Made by a program: the position numbers and the translations under genes. The notes under the pieces were generated by a model, which was not told where the DNA came from, searched no databases, and was given only the letters and a program-made list of their open reading frames with translations. Positions 1 to 7,900 of a DNA stretch of 37,439 nt are shown here, one piece after another. This DNA comes from JAIBJP01 sp035639875 (GTDB taxonomy: Bacteria; Actinomycetota; Thermoleophilia; Gaiellales; Gaiellaceae), in the NCBI GenBank assembly GCA_035639875.1, contig DASQXE010000184.1:1-37439 (forward strand), given 5' to 3'. Numbering within the stretch: position 1 is the first letter of the stretch; every line of letters begins with the position of its first letter.

Positions 1-1
1 C

Positions 2-520
2 GTGGGCTTTGCAGAGGAGCTACGCCGGCTGCGCGAACTGACGGTGCGGACGGCGACCGAGGAAGGCGACGTCGCCTACCTCTGCGGAACGATGATCGAG
101 CTTCCGCGGGCGTGCCTCCGCGCGGACGAGATCGCCGAGCAGGCGGACTTCTTCAGCTTCGGCACGAACGACCTCACGCAGACGACGCTCGGCTTCTCGC
201 GCGACGACGCCGAGGGGAAGTTCCTGACGCACTATCTCGACGACCGCATCCTCGCGGCGAATCCGTTCGAGACGCTCGACAAAAAAGGAGTGGGGGAGCT
301 CATCCAGCTCGCGGTCGAACGCGCCCGGAGTGCCAAGCCGGAGGTCAAGCTCGGCATCTGCGGGGAGCACGGCGGCGATCCCGCGTCGATCGCGTTTTGC
401 CACGAGGTCGGCCTGGACTACGTCTCCTGCTCGCCCTACCGCGTGCCGCTCGCACGGCTCGCGGCTGCGCAGGCTGCGCTCAAGGAGGCCGGCGCGGAGG
501 CGATCAAGGTTCGAGCCTAG
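2..520 (+). CDS. ppdK: Pyruvate, phosphate dikinase, C-terminal fragment (5' end outside window)
   Basis: Only the last 172 codons are present and the frame is open to the left edge, so no start is assigned. The segment is the PEP/pyruvate-binding barrel of pyruvate phosphate dikinase, which interconverts pyruvate + ATP + Pi and PEP + AMP + PPi in the cytoplasm. Visible family motifs are GTMIELPRA (fragment residues 29-37), FGTNDLTQ (53-60), CGEHGGDP (120-127) and SCSPYRVPLARLA (142-154). Cys143 of the fragment sits at the position of the catalytic cysteine that protonates the enolate. The C-terminal length is normal for the family. Its TAG stop overlaps the TAG of the convergent PLD-like gene inside one CTAG, leaving no room for a terminator. 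PEP synthase is less likely given the C-terminal motifs. Confidence 0.95.
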   Translation: MGFAEELRRLRELTVRTATEEGDVAYLCGTMIELPRACLRADEIAEQADFFSFGTNDLTQTTLGFSRDDAEGKFLTHYLDDRILAANPFETLDKKGVGELIQLAVERARSAKPEVKLGICGEHGGDPASIAFCHEVGLDYVSCSPYRVPLARLAAAQAALKEAGAEAIKVRA

Positions 521-1566
521 CCGCTCGGAAGCGGCGCCTGAGGATAGCGGGCGCGAATCTCGTCCACGAAGCCGGCCAGGCGGTCGGCGAGCTCCTGATC
601 GCGGATCTCGAGCACGTTCTCGGCGTTCACCTCGCCCGAGTGCGACATGTTGTAGCTCCCGGTGAACACGTAGTCGTCCATGACGGCCACTTTCGCGTGC
701 ATGTAGTCGTGCACGTCTCCCTGGCCGTACGGCGTCGACTCCTTGCCCGTGAAGGGCGCGCCGCCCAGGACACGGGCGACGAGCGGCACCTTCCACTCGG
801 CGTTGCCGTTCAGCTCCCACTGGTGGTACACGCCCTTCATCTGAGTGGCATCGACGACCCCGGCGAGGTCGACCTTTCCGTCCGAGACGGCTTCCGCAAG
901 TGCACCGAGGACTGGACCGGACGTGACCACGGGGGACGCGATCCGGACGCGGTTCTTGGCCCGCGCGACCCGGTGCGCCAGCCGGGTGGCGAGCGCCTCG
1001 CCGTGCCCGGGGGTGAACCACGCCCGCACGCGGATGTGGCCGACGTGAATGGGATTCGGGTCGACGAACCCACTCTGAGCTACGTCTCCCGTCGTCCAGA
1101 GCTGCTCGAAGTCGGTCCTGTACGCGCGCGCTAGCTCCGCCGAGTCGACGAGGACGATGACGTTCTCTTCGCGGCTCCACGAGTCGTCCGTCCAGTTCGT
1201 CGATCCGGTCCAGACGCTCTCGCCGTCGCGGACGACGTACTTGTGGTGCATGAGGTCAGGCACGCCCGGGATCCCCTTCGTCGGAACGTCGAGACTGTCG
1301 ATCACGCTCGGTTCGCCGCGCGGCGGCGGCGGGACGGGGATCGGGCGCGCGTGGTCGACGTTGAAGGCAAGGCGTACGGCGACGCCGCGGTGTGCGGTGT
1401 TCGTCAGCGCGCTCGCCACGAGGCGCGCGGTCGGCTGCTCGAGATCGAAGTCGTAGAGGGCGAGGTCGAGCGTCCTCTTCGCGCCCGCGATGAACTCGCC
1501 GACGAACTCGGCGATCTCGAGAGCGCTTTGCCCCCCGTCGGTTAGTGTCCGTACCTGGATCGTCAG
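517..1566 (-). CDS. Phospholipase D-like protein with two HKD motifs; start codon uncertain (CTG)
   Basis: This is a PLD-superfamily protein with both catalytic halves. HKD1 is H107-H-K109-x4-D114 followed by a GSTNWT block. HKD2 is H290-A-K292-x4-D297 followed by GSYNMS. The family hydrolyses or transfers phosphodiester bonds in lipids or nucleic acids; the substrate cannot be read here. No signal peptide is visible. The fold begins immediately (IQVRTLTDGG, then a TLDLALYDF strand), yet there is no ATG, GTG or TTG near that point. The first in-frame canonical codon is a GTG at 1419, which would delete the first strand and about 49 residues. A CTG at 1566-1564 overlaps the rhomboid TGA stop as CTGA and is the best candidate, implying translational coupling to the rhomboid gene. 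The open frame continues upstream to 2070 but that part is a low-complexity Arg-rich shadow of the rhomboid gene. The length (349 aa) suits a two-HKD protein. Confidence 0.85.
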   Translation of the reverse strand: MTIQVRTLTDGGQSALEIAEFVGEFIAGAKRTLDLALYDFDLEQPTARLVASALTNTAHRGVAVRLAFNVDHARPIPVPPPPRGEPSVIDSLDVPTKGIPGVPDLMHHKYVVRDGESVWTGSTNWTDDSWSREENVIVLVDSAELARAYRTDFEQLWTTGDVAQSGFVDPNPIHVGHIRVRAWFTPGHGEALATRLAHRVARAKNRVRIASPVVTSGPVLGALAEAVSDGKVDLAGVVDATQMKGVYHQWELNGNAEWKVPLVARVLGGAPFTGKESTPYGQGDVHDYMHAKVAVMDDYVFTGSYNMSHSGEVNAENVLEIRDQELADRLAGFVDEIRARYPQAPLPSG

Positions 1567-2426
1567 GCGTAACCGCGCGCGCGCATATAGGCGATCCCGA
1601 CGCTCGCGACCGCAATGCCGACGAGCCCGGCGACGACGAGGACATCGATGCGTCCGTAGACGGCGTGCCGCCGGCCCCAGCCGGAAAGAACGAGGACGGT
1701 CAATGCGCCGCCGATGAGCCCGCCGACGTGGCCGCCGATCGAGACGTAGTTGAGGGTCAGGCTGAGAGCCAGGTTGACGAGGACGACGAGCAGCGCCGAC
1801 CCGCCGAAGACGTCGATGCGATTCCGCTCGAGGATCAGGCCCGCCCCGAGGATCCCGAAGACGGCGCCGGAGGCGCCGATCGTCGCTCCGGTCGGCGTGA
1901 CGAGGAGCGCTCCGGCGGAGCCCGCGAGGATGGAGAGGAAATAGACGGCGAGGAAGCGACCGCGGCCGAGAAGAGTCTCGAGCGGGCGCCCGAACCACCA
2001 CAGCATCAGCATGTTGAAGAAGATGTGGAGCGGATTCGCGTGGAGGAACGCGGCCGTGACGAGGCGCCACCAGTCGCCGCTCGCGACCTCGTACGCCCGC
2101 AGGTAGCCCTCCTGGAAGATCTTTCCAGTCGGGTTCCAGAGGTTCCCGCCCTCAGTGGCTTGCGCCAAGTAGACGAGCACGTTCACGGCGATCAAAGCCT
2201 TCGTGACGATGAAGCCGGAGCCCTCGCCGGCGACCGAGCGAACCCGCGTGGCCGCGCGCTTGGTCGGCGCCTGACGGCCCGCGCACTCGGGACACTTGAT
2301 CCCGACCGCGCTGAAAACCATGCAGTCAGTGCAGATGGGCCGCCCGCAGTTCGAGCAGCTGACGGCCGTCTCCGTCCGGGGATGGCGGTAGCAGACCTGG
2401 GTCTGCGTCTGCTCGGGCGTCGCCAT
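1563..2426 (-). CDS. Rhomboid-family intramembrane serine protease with N-terminal zinc ribbon
   Basis: A 287-residue integral membrane protease. The N-terminus carries a B-box/zinc-ribbon-like cluster (CYRHP, CSNCGRPICTDC, then CPEC), which suggests a cytosolic metal-binding module. The rhomboid core follows with the TM2 signature H-x4-H-x3-N (HANPLHIFFN), the catalytic serine in GASGAVFG (Ser186) and the catalytic histidine in GGHVGG (His233). About six or seven hydrophobic segments are visible. Rhomboids cleave transmembrane substrates within the membrane; no substrate can be inferred. ATG codons at 2459 and 2435 are alternatives. The ATG at 2426 is chosen because it gives a short natural lead into the cysteine cluster; no good Shine-Dalgarno distinguishes them. 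The gene is divergent from comB and its stop overlaps the presumed CTG start of the PLD-like gene, so the two probably form an operon. Confidence 0.92.
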   Translation of the reverse strand: MATPEQTQTQVCYRHPRTETAVSCSNCGRPICTDCMVFSAVGIKCPECAGRQAPTKRAATRVRSVAGEGSGFIVTKALIAVNVLVYLAQATEGGNLWNPTGKIFQEGYLRAYEVASGDWWRLVTAAFLHANPLHIFFNMLMLWWFGRPLETLLGRGRFLAVYFLSILAGSAGALLVTPTGATIGASGAVFGILGAGLILERNRIDVFGGSALLVVLVNLALSLTLNYVSIGGHVGGLIGGALTVLVLSGWGRRHAVYGRIDVLVVAGLVGIAVASVGIAYMRARGYA

Positions 2427-2464
2427 CGCAGTCATCGTAACGGCGCCATGTACTGTCACGGGCC

Positions 2465-3151
2465 GTGCGCGTGCACGTCGCGTTTACACCGGCGGAGGCG
2501 ACGCGGGCCCCCACAGGAATCGTCGTCGACGTTCTTCGCGCGACGTCCTCGATCGTGCAGGCTCTTGCCGGCGGCTACCGCCGCGTCCTCTGCTGCGCCG
2601 AGATCGACGAGGCGCGTGCCCTCCGCGCGGAGATCCCCGACTCCGTGCTCGCCGGCGAACGGTGGGCGGGCCCCATTCCCGGATTCGACCTCGGCAACTC
2701 GCCGCGAGACTTCGTCGAGGCGCAGGCCGAGACGCTGATCCTGACCACGACCAACGGGACGCGCGCAATCGTGGCCGCCGCGGCCGACTGCGATGAGGTA
2801 CTCGTTGGGAGCCTCCTCAACCTGGACGCGGTCGCTGCCGCTGCCCGCGCGCGCGCTGACGACGTCGCGATCGTCTGCGCCGGTGTCGACGGGAGGTTCA
2901 CCCTCGACGACGCGTACTGCGCCGGGCGGATCGCGGAGCTCGTCGGCGACGAGCGGACCGATTCCGCCGAAGCGGCCGTCCGGATCGCTTGGTCGTTCGC
3001 GAGCGCGGAGGAAGGGCTGCGCGCCTCCCGGACTCCGCACGAGTTCGTCATCGAGCACGACCTCGAGTGGTGCGCCCGCGAGAGCGTCCTGGACGTGGCG
3101 CCGTGGTTTGCCGGAATGCACGGCCCGGCCGCCGAGATAGTGGGCGCGTGA
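2465..3151 (+). CDS. comB: 2-phosphosulfolactate phosphatase family protein (ComB)
   Basis: A 228-residue protein matching the ComB family, Mg-dependent phosphatases that convert 2-phosphosulfolactate to sulfolactate in coenzyme M and sulfolactate metabolism. Recognisable blocks are the N-terminal VVDVLRATSS, the GER-x6-GFDLGNSP block (residues about 64-79), TTTNGTRA and the CAG-D-G-RFTLDDAYCAG segment. The GTG start at 2465 directly precedes the first beta strand. A TANNNT-type hexamer TACTGT lies only 8 nt upstream, so the mRNA may be leaderless. No other coenzyme M gene (comA, comC, comDE) is nearby, so the bacterial role may be sulfolactate handling or another phosphatase reaction. Family assignment is firm; the physiological substrate is not. 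Confidence 0.88.
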   Translation: MRVHVAFTPAEATRAPTGIVVDVLRATSSIVQALAGGYRRVLCCAEIDEARALRAEIPDSVLAGERWAGPIPGFDLGNSPRDFVEAQAETLILTTTNGTRAIVAAAADCDEVLVGSLLNLDAVAAAARARADDVAIVCAGVDGRFTLDDAYCAGRIAELVGDERTDSAEAAVRIAWSFASAEEGLRASRTPHEFVIEHDLEWCARESVLDVAPWFAGMHGPAAEIVGA

Positions 3152-3180
3152 AACGGGCGCTCTTGCTTGCGGCGCTCGCT

Positions 3181-3384
3181 TTATCTACGCGGCGGTCGGA
3201 CGAGATTGCGCTTCCAAAGACGCGCCACAAACGCCCCGGTGCCCGCGATTCCGCCAAGAGCTAAAGCGAGGATGTTCGTTTGAACGCACGTCCGGCAGGC
3301 GTTGCAGCAGGCCGTCGCAACGGGCGCTTGATCCGCGAGTCGTTGCGCAATCGGGAGCATCCGCGCCTGCGTTCGTTCCAGCAT
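3181..3384 (-). CDS. Possible small cysteine-cluster membrane protein
   Basis: An open frame of 67 residues that I do not recognise. It has a short polar N-terminus, a cysteine cluster (ACCNACRTC, residues about 25-33), one hydrophobic helix (about residues 37-54) and a basic C-terminal tail, as in a single-pass small membrane protein with the cysteine cluster next to the membrane. On its strand a TACGCT hexamer ends 7 nt before the ATG at 3384, the same geometry seen before dxr and the DksA-like gene. It occupies an otherwise empty 323-base gap between comB and imuB. There is no Shine-Dalgarno. An overlapping frame (3185-3391) looks less protein-like. A coding role is plausible but not established. 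Confidence 0.42.
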   Translation of the reverse strand: MLERTQARMLPIAQRLADQAPVATACCNACRTCVQTNILALALGGIAGTGAFVARLWKRNLVRPPRR

Positions 3385-3434
3385 CGTCCAAAGCGTAATG
3401 CGAGCGCTTCTACAGAGATTGCCTAATTGCCTCC

Positions 3435-3464
3435 TTGACAGGAGAACGTGTGTTCGTGTAGAAC
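3435..3464 (+). promoter_or_regulatory. Predicted imuB promoter (TTGACA, 18 bp, TAGAAC)
   Basis: A consensus -35 hexamer TTGACA (3435-3440) is followed after 18 bp by TAGAAC (3459-3464). The ATG of imuB begins 10 nt after the -10, so transcription would start at, or a few bases before, the start codon. Both LexA-type boxes overlap the spacer and the -10. It is a prediction from sequence only. Confidence 0.6.
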
Positions 3465-3472
3465 ATACGTTC
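3444..3472. promoter_or_regulatory. Tandem LexA (SOS) boxes upstream of imuB
   Basis: Two perfect matches to the Gram-positive/actinobacterial LexA core GAAC-N4-GTTC lie 17 bp apart: GAACGTGTGTTC at 3444-3455 and GAACATACGTTC at 3461-3472. Both spacers (GTGT, ATAC) fit the RNRY pattern of the established CGAACRNRYGTTYG consensus. The boxes cover the promoter spacer, the -10 and the probable transcription start, an arrangement expected for tight repression relieved by DNA damage. Confidence 0.85.
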
Positions 3473-3474
3473 CC

Positions 3475-4659
3475 ATGGTCGCTTGCCTCATGATTCCGGC
3501 GTTCACGTTGCGGGCGGCACTCCGAGGAGAGCCGGAGCTACGGGCAAAGCCGGTCGCGCTCGCTCCCGTGCCGGGGACGCAGCCGCTCGTGGGCCCGTGC
3601 ACGGGAGCGGCAGAGCGGGCAGGTGTGCGGCCGGGAATGCGCCTCTCGGAGGCGCTCGCCACGTGTCCCGGGCTTCATCTCGTCGAACAGGATCCCGCCG
3701 GCGTCGAGGCCGAGTGGGAGCGGATCCTGCGTCGGGTGGAGGATGCGGGTCTTGCCGTCGAGCCTGTTCAGCCCGGCTGCGCGTACTTCGAAACGCGCGG
3801 CATCGAGCGGCTCGCGGGCGGCGTGCAGGCGGCCGTCCAGCGCGCGCTTGACGCCGTCGGCGAGGCATGGGAACCGCGCGTCGGAGTTGCCGATCGGCGC
3901 TTCGCCGCTCTCGCAGCCGCGAGCGTCGCGCCTGCGGGACGTGCGCTCGTCGTCGACGACGAGGAGACGGAGCTCTTTCTCGCGCCGCTGCCGCTCCATC
4001 TGCTCCCGCTCGGGCCGGACCGGCGGGAAGAGCTGTCGGGGCTCGGGATTCAAAAGCTCGGCGAGCTGGCTCGTCTTCCGCGGGCCGCAGTCGCAGACCG
4101 GCTGGGCGGGGAAGGAGCCGAGGCGTGGCGCCTCGCACAGGGCGAAGGTGACGGACGCGTTTCGCCGCGTCGGCCGCCGGCCGAGATCGGCGAGACGCTC
4201 GAGTTTCCGGAGCCCGTGGCGAACGAGCTTACGCTCTCGCGCGCGCTCGCCGCTCTCCTCGATCGGTTGCTGACGCGGGAGGAGCGAGGTGGTCGGATCC
4301 CACGGCGGATCTCCGTGTCGGCGAAGCTCGTCGGCGGCGGTTCATGGTGGCGTGCGGCGACGCTGCGTGAGCCGACGGCCGAGCCTGCGCGTCTGCAACA
4401 GGCACTTGCTCCGAAGCTTTCAGAACTGCCCGCGCCGGCGGTCGAGCTCAGGCTCGAACTGGGGGAGCTGACGGAGTCCGTAGGGACTCAGTCCGAGCTC
4501 GTCCGCCCGCGCGGCAGTCGACTCCGAAGCCGCTTGCGCGAAGGGCTGCGCCAGGTGCGGGCGGCTGTGGGGATCGACGCCGTCTACACCGTCGTGGAGG
4601 TCGCGCCGTGGTCGCGCATCCCCGAGACCAGGGCGATTCTCGTGCCGCGCGACGACTGA
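3475..4659 (+). CDS. imuB: ImuB, catalytically inactive Y-family polymerase homologue of the SOS mutasome
   Basis: A 394-residue Y-family polymerase-like protein. The start is ATG 3475, which gives the usual ImuB opening (VACLMIPAFTL). A GTG at 3448 lies in the same frame but inside the operator and upstream of the predicted transcription start. The positions normally holding catalytic acids are lost: the DxD-F motif reads MIPAF, and the SIDE-like motif reads PGCAY (residues 100-104), so no polymerase activity is expected. The helix-hairpin-helix region (GLGIQKLGELARLP) and little-finger region are present, and the end matches the ImuB signature PWSRIPETRAILVPRD. A weak clamp-binding-like pentamer QSELV occurs at 339-343. 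In known systems ImuB is the hub that brings DnaE2 to the beta clamp for error-prone lesion bypass. dnaE2 follows about 300 nt downstream; no imuA/recA-like partner is visible here. Confidence 0.93.
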   Translation: MVACLMIPAFTLRAALRGEPELRAKPVALAPVPGTQPLVGPCTGAAERAGVRPGMRLSEALATCPGLHLVEQDPAGVEAEWERILRRVEDAGLAVEPVQPGCAYFETRGIERLAGGVQAAVQRALDAVGEAWEPRVGVADRRFAALAAASVAPAGRALVVDDEETELFLAPLPLHLLPLGPDRREELSGLGIQKLGELARLPRAAVADRLGGEGAEAWRLAQGEGDGRVSPRRPPAEIGETLEFPEPVANELTLSRALAALLDRLLTREERGGRIPRRISVSAKLVGGGSWWRAATLREPTAEPARLQQALAPKLSELPAPAVELRLELGELTESVGTQSELVRPRGSRLRSRLREGLRQVRAAVGIDAVYTVVEVAPWSRIPETRAILVPRDD

Positions 4660-4880
4660 ACGAGCCGCGCCCGGCCCAGGTCGAGGCGGCGACGGGAATT
4701 CCGGCTGCGGTCGGTGGCGTTGCGGTTGCCTCCGTGCGCGAGGAGTGGCGCGTGGCCGATCGGTGGTGGACGGAGGAACCGGTGCGGCGCCGCTATTTCG
4801 ATCTCGTGCTCGAGACGGGGGAAAACGTGGCTGTCTTCTACGACCTAGAGCAGGAGAGGTGGTTCCGGCAGAAGGCATAG
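4608..4880 (+). CDS. Small protein resembling the ImuB C-terminal domain (DUF6504-like)
   Basis: A 90-codon frame with a conserved-looking core EEWRVADRWWTEEP, then a YFDLVLETG strand and an FYDLEQERWF ending. This matches the tryptophan-rich domain that I recall at the C-terminus of many ImuB proteins, also found free-standing (DUF6504). Here it is a separate ORF in another frame. The canonical start GTG 4608 overlaps imuB by 52 nt and adds an Arg-rich shadow-like lead. A CTG at 4656 overlaps the imuB TGA as CTGA and would start exactly where the domain-like sequence (LNEPRP) begins, giving 74 residues. Its place between imuB and dnaE2 suggests a role in the mutasome, probably as a detached ImuB module; the molecular function is unknown. 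Confidence 0.8.
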   Translation: MVAHPRDQGDSRAARRLNEPRPAQVEAATGIPAAVGGVAVASVREEWRVADRWWTEEPVRRRYFDLVLETGENVAVFYDLEQERWFRQKA

Positions 4881-4965
4881 TCGCTGGCCCTGGGGCCACC
4901 CCGTGCCTCCACCCGCTTCGAGCGTACCGCCGAAAAGCACACGAGTGGGTCACGGAAAGCGACGA

Positions 4966-7900
4966 ATGAGCTACGTCGAGCTCCACTGCCACAGCGCCTA
5001 CAGCTTCCTCGACGGGGCGTCGCTGCCCGAGGAGCTCGTCGTACGCGCTGCCGAGCTCGGCTACCCGGCCCTCGCGCTCACCGACCACGACGGCGTCTAC
5101 GGCTCGCTCGAGTTCGCGCACGCCGCGAAAGCCGTCGGTCTCAAGTCGATCACAGGCGCCGAGGTCACGCTGGCCGACGGCTCGCACGTCACCCTCCTCG
5201 TCGAGACGCCGCGCGGTTACGCCAACCTCTGCCGCCTCATCACTGCCGCGCACGCACAGGAGCGGCTGAACCCACGGCTCGATCCGACGTTCCTCACCGA
5301 GCGCAACGACGGGCTGGTCTGCCTCGCCGGCTGCGCCCGCCACGGCCTCGCCGTCCGCGACCCCAACGCCGCCGCGCGCCTCGCGCGCGCCTTCGGGCGC
5401 GACCGCTTCTTCGTCGAGCTCCAGCGGCCTTACTCCCGCGGCGACGCCCGTCGCAACGCAGCGCTCCGCGACCTCGCTGCCGAGCTCGGCGTCCGCACGA
5501 TCGCCACCGGCGACGCTCACGCCCACCACCCGAGGCGCGCCCACCTCCAGGACGTCCTCGTCGCCGTGAAGCACAAGGTTCCGCTGGAGGCCTGCGAAGA
5601 GGAGCGGCGGGGCAACGAGGAGAGCGTGCTCCTGGCGCCGCGAGAAGCTGCGGCGCGATTCCCCGACGACCTGGACGCCGTCCAAGCGACCGTCGATCTT
5701 GCCGAGCGGCTCGAGTTCGACCTCACCCAGGAGCTCGGTTACCGCTATCCGGACTTCTCCGATCGGGCCGACCCGGCCGACATCCAGCTCGCCCGCGTCT
5801 GCGACCGCGCTTTTCGGGAGCGCTACAGGAACGGGTCGACCGCTTTGCGCACGCGCGCCGCCGAGCGCTTGCGCGAAGAGCTGGCCCTGATCGCCGAGCT
5901 CGGCCTCTCGGGGTTCTTCCTCCTTCACTGGGAGGTCCTCGAGCTGGCGCGCGACGTCTCGTTGGAAGTGCGCGGCCCCGGCTCACCGCGCCACCTCCTG
6001 CCTCCCGGGAGAGGACGAGGAAGCTCGGTCGGCTCCATCGTCTGCTTCCTCACCGGTCTTTCGCACGTCGACCCGGTCGCCGCCGGCCTCGCCCTGGGTC
6101 GCTTCCTCAACCGCGAGCTCGTCGCCGTCCCCGACATCGACCTCGACTTCCCGCGCGACATCCGCGAGAAGCTGATCGTCGCGGTGATCGAGAAGTACGG
6201 CCCCGAGCACACGGCTCTTGTGGCCAGCTTCTCGACCTACCACTCCCGCGGCGCCATCCGCGACGTCGGGAAGGCGCTCGGCCTGCCCCCGGGAGAGCTC
6301 GAGCGGCTGGCCCGCCTCACCGAGGGAAACCCCCGTCGCGTCGCCGAGGAGATCGAACATCTCCCGGGAGCGGAGGTCAAGCTTCGTTCACCGCGGTGGC
6401 GAGCGCTCGGCGAGCTCGCCGCCGAGATCGGCGGTCTCCCGCGCCACCTTTCCCAGCATCCGGGCGGCATGGTCATCTCGACCCGCCCGCTGATCGAGCT
6501 CGTGCCGGTCGAGCCGGCGGCGATGGAGGGGAGGCGCACCTGCCAATGGGACAAGGACTCCTGCGCAGATGCGGGGTTCCTCAAGATCGACTTGCTCGGT
6601 CTCGGGATGCTTTCCGCGGTCGAGGAATGCGTCGACCAGATCGTCAGCCTGCGCGGCGAGACGATCGACCTTTCGCGCATCCCGCTCAACGACCAGGCTG
6701 TGTTCGCAGAGATCCAGGACGCGGACACCGTCGGCCTCTTTCAGATCGAGAGCCGCGCGCAGATGCAGAGCCTTTTGCGCACCCGACCGGAGAACCTCGA
6801 CGACCTCACCGTCCAGGTGGCGCTCGTTCGCCCGGGGCCGATCCAGGGAAAGGCCGTCCATCCCTACGTCGAGCGGCGCCAGCGCATCCGGGAGGATCCG
6901 AACTACGTCGTCCCGCACGACCACCCCTTGCTCGCCGAATGCCTCGCCGAGACGCTCGGAGCGATCATCTTCCAGGAGCAGGTGCTCGAGGTCTCGATGG
7001 CGCTGGCGGGCTTCAGCGTGGGCGAGGCCGAGGGCCTGCGCCGCGCGATGAGCCGCAAGCGCAGCGCCGACGCCATCGAGTCCTACCGGGAGCGCTTCTA
7101 CGCGGGGGCGGCGGCAAACGGCGTCGATCGCGCGATCGCCGAGCTCGTCTTCTCGAAGATCAACGGCTTCGCCTCGTTCGGCTTTCCGAAGTCGCATGCA
7201 GCCGCGTTTGCGCTGCTCGCCTACCAGTCGGCGTGGCTGCGCCACTACTACCCGGCCGAGTTCCTGTGCGCCCTTCTCAACGCGCAGCCGATGGGGTTCT
7301 ATCCGCCTGCGAGCCTTGTGCGCGACGCCCAGCGCCGCGGCGTCGAAGTGCTCCCGCCCGACGTGAACACGAGCGCCGGCAAATGCCGGATCGAGGGCGA
7401 CGCCGTTCGGGTCGGCCTGGGCTACATCAAAGGCCTGGGAGAGGACGCTGCGAAAGCCTTCGTGGCGGAACGCGAGCGCGCCGGGCGGTTCCGCACCGTC
7501 ATCGAGCTGGCCCAGCGCTCACCCCTCGACCGCCGGGCGCTCGAGGCACTGGTTGCTTCCGGCGCGTGCGATTCATTCGGCTGGCCGCGACGTCAGCTCC
7601 TCTGGCGGCTCGGGCTCGCTCCGCGTTCGACGAGCGTGGGCGCGCAGGGAGCGGAGCGCCAACTCGCCCTTCCACTCGAGCCGACCTCGGAGATCCCGGA
7701 GCTTCCCGAGCAGACCCCGTGGGAAAAGATGCTGGCCGACTACCGGACGACGAGCCTCTCCGTCGGCGTCCATCCTCTCGATCTCCTGCGCCCGCACCTC
7801 CCGGCCGAGGTTGTGACGAGCCTCGACCTCGCGGACCTGGAGGACAAGACGCCGGTCGCCATCGCCGGCCTCGTCGTCGCCCGCCAGCGCCCGGCGACCG

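Noticed and set aside
1567..2070. N-terminal extension of the PLD-like frame into the rhomboid gene
   Set aside because: Arg-rich shadow sequence; the PLD fold starts at the rhomboid stop.
3448..3474. In-frame GTG start for imuB upstream of ATG 3475
   Set aside because: It lies within the LexA boxes and before the predicted transcription start; the ImuB N-terminus begins at ATG 3475.
4881..4965. Short hairpin TGGCC/GGCCA between the small mutasome gene and dnaE2
   Set aside because: Only 5 bp in high-GC sequence; expected by chance.
4420..5928. 502-codon open frame on the - strand across imuB and dnaE2
   Set aside because: Low-complexity shadow composition; both + strand genes are fully recognisable.
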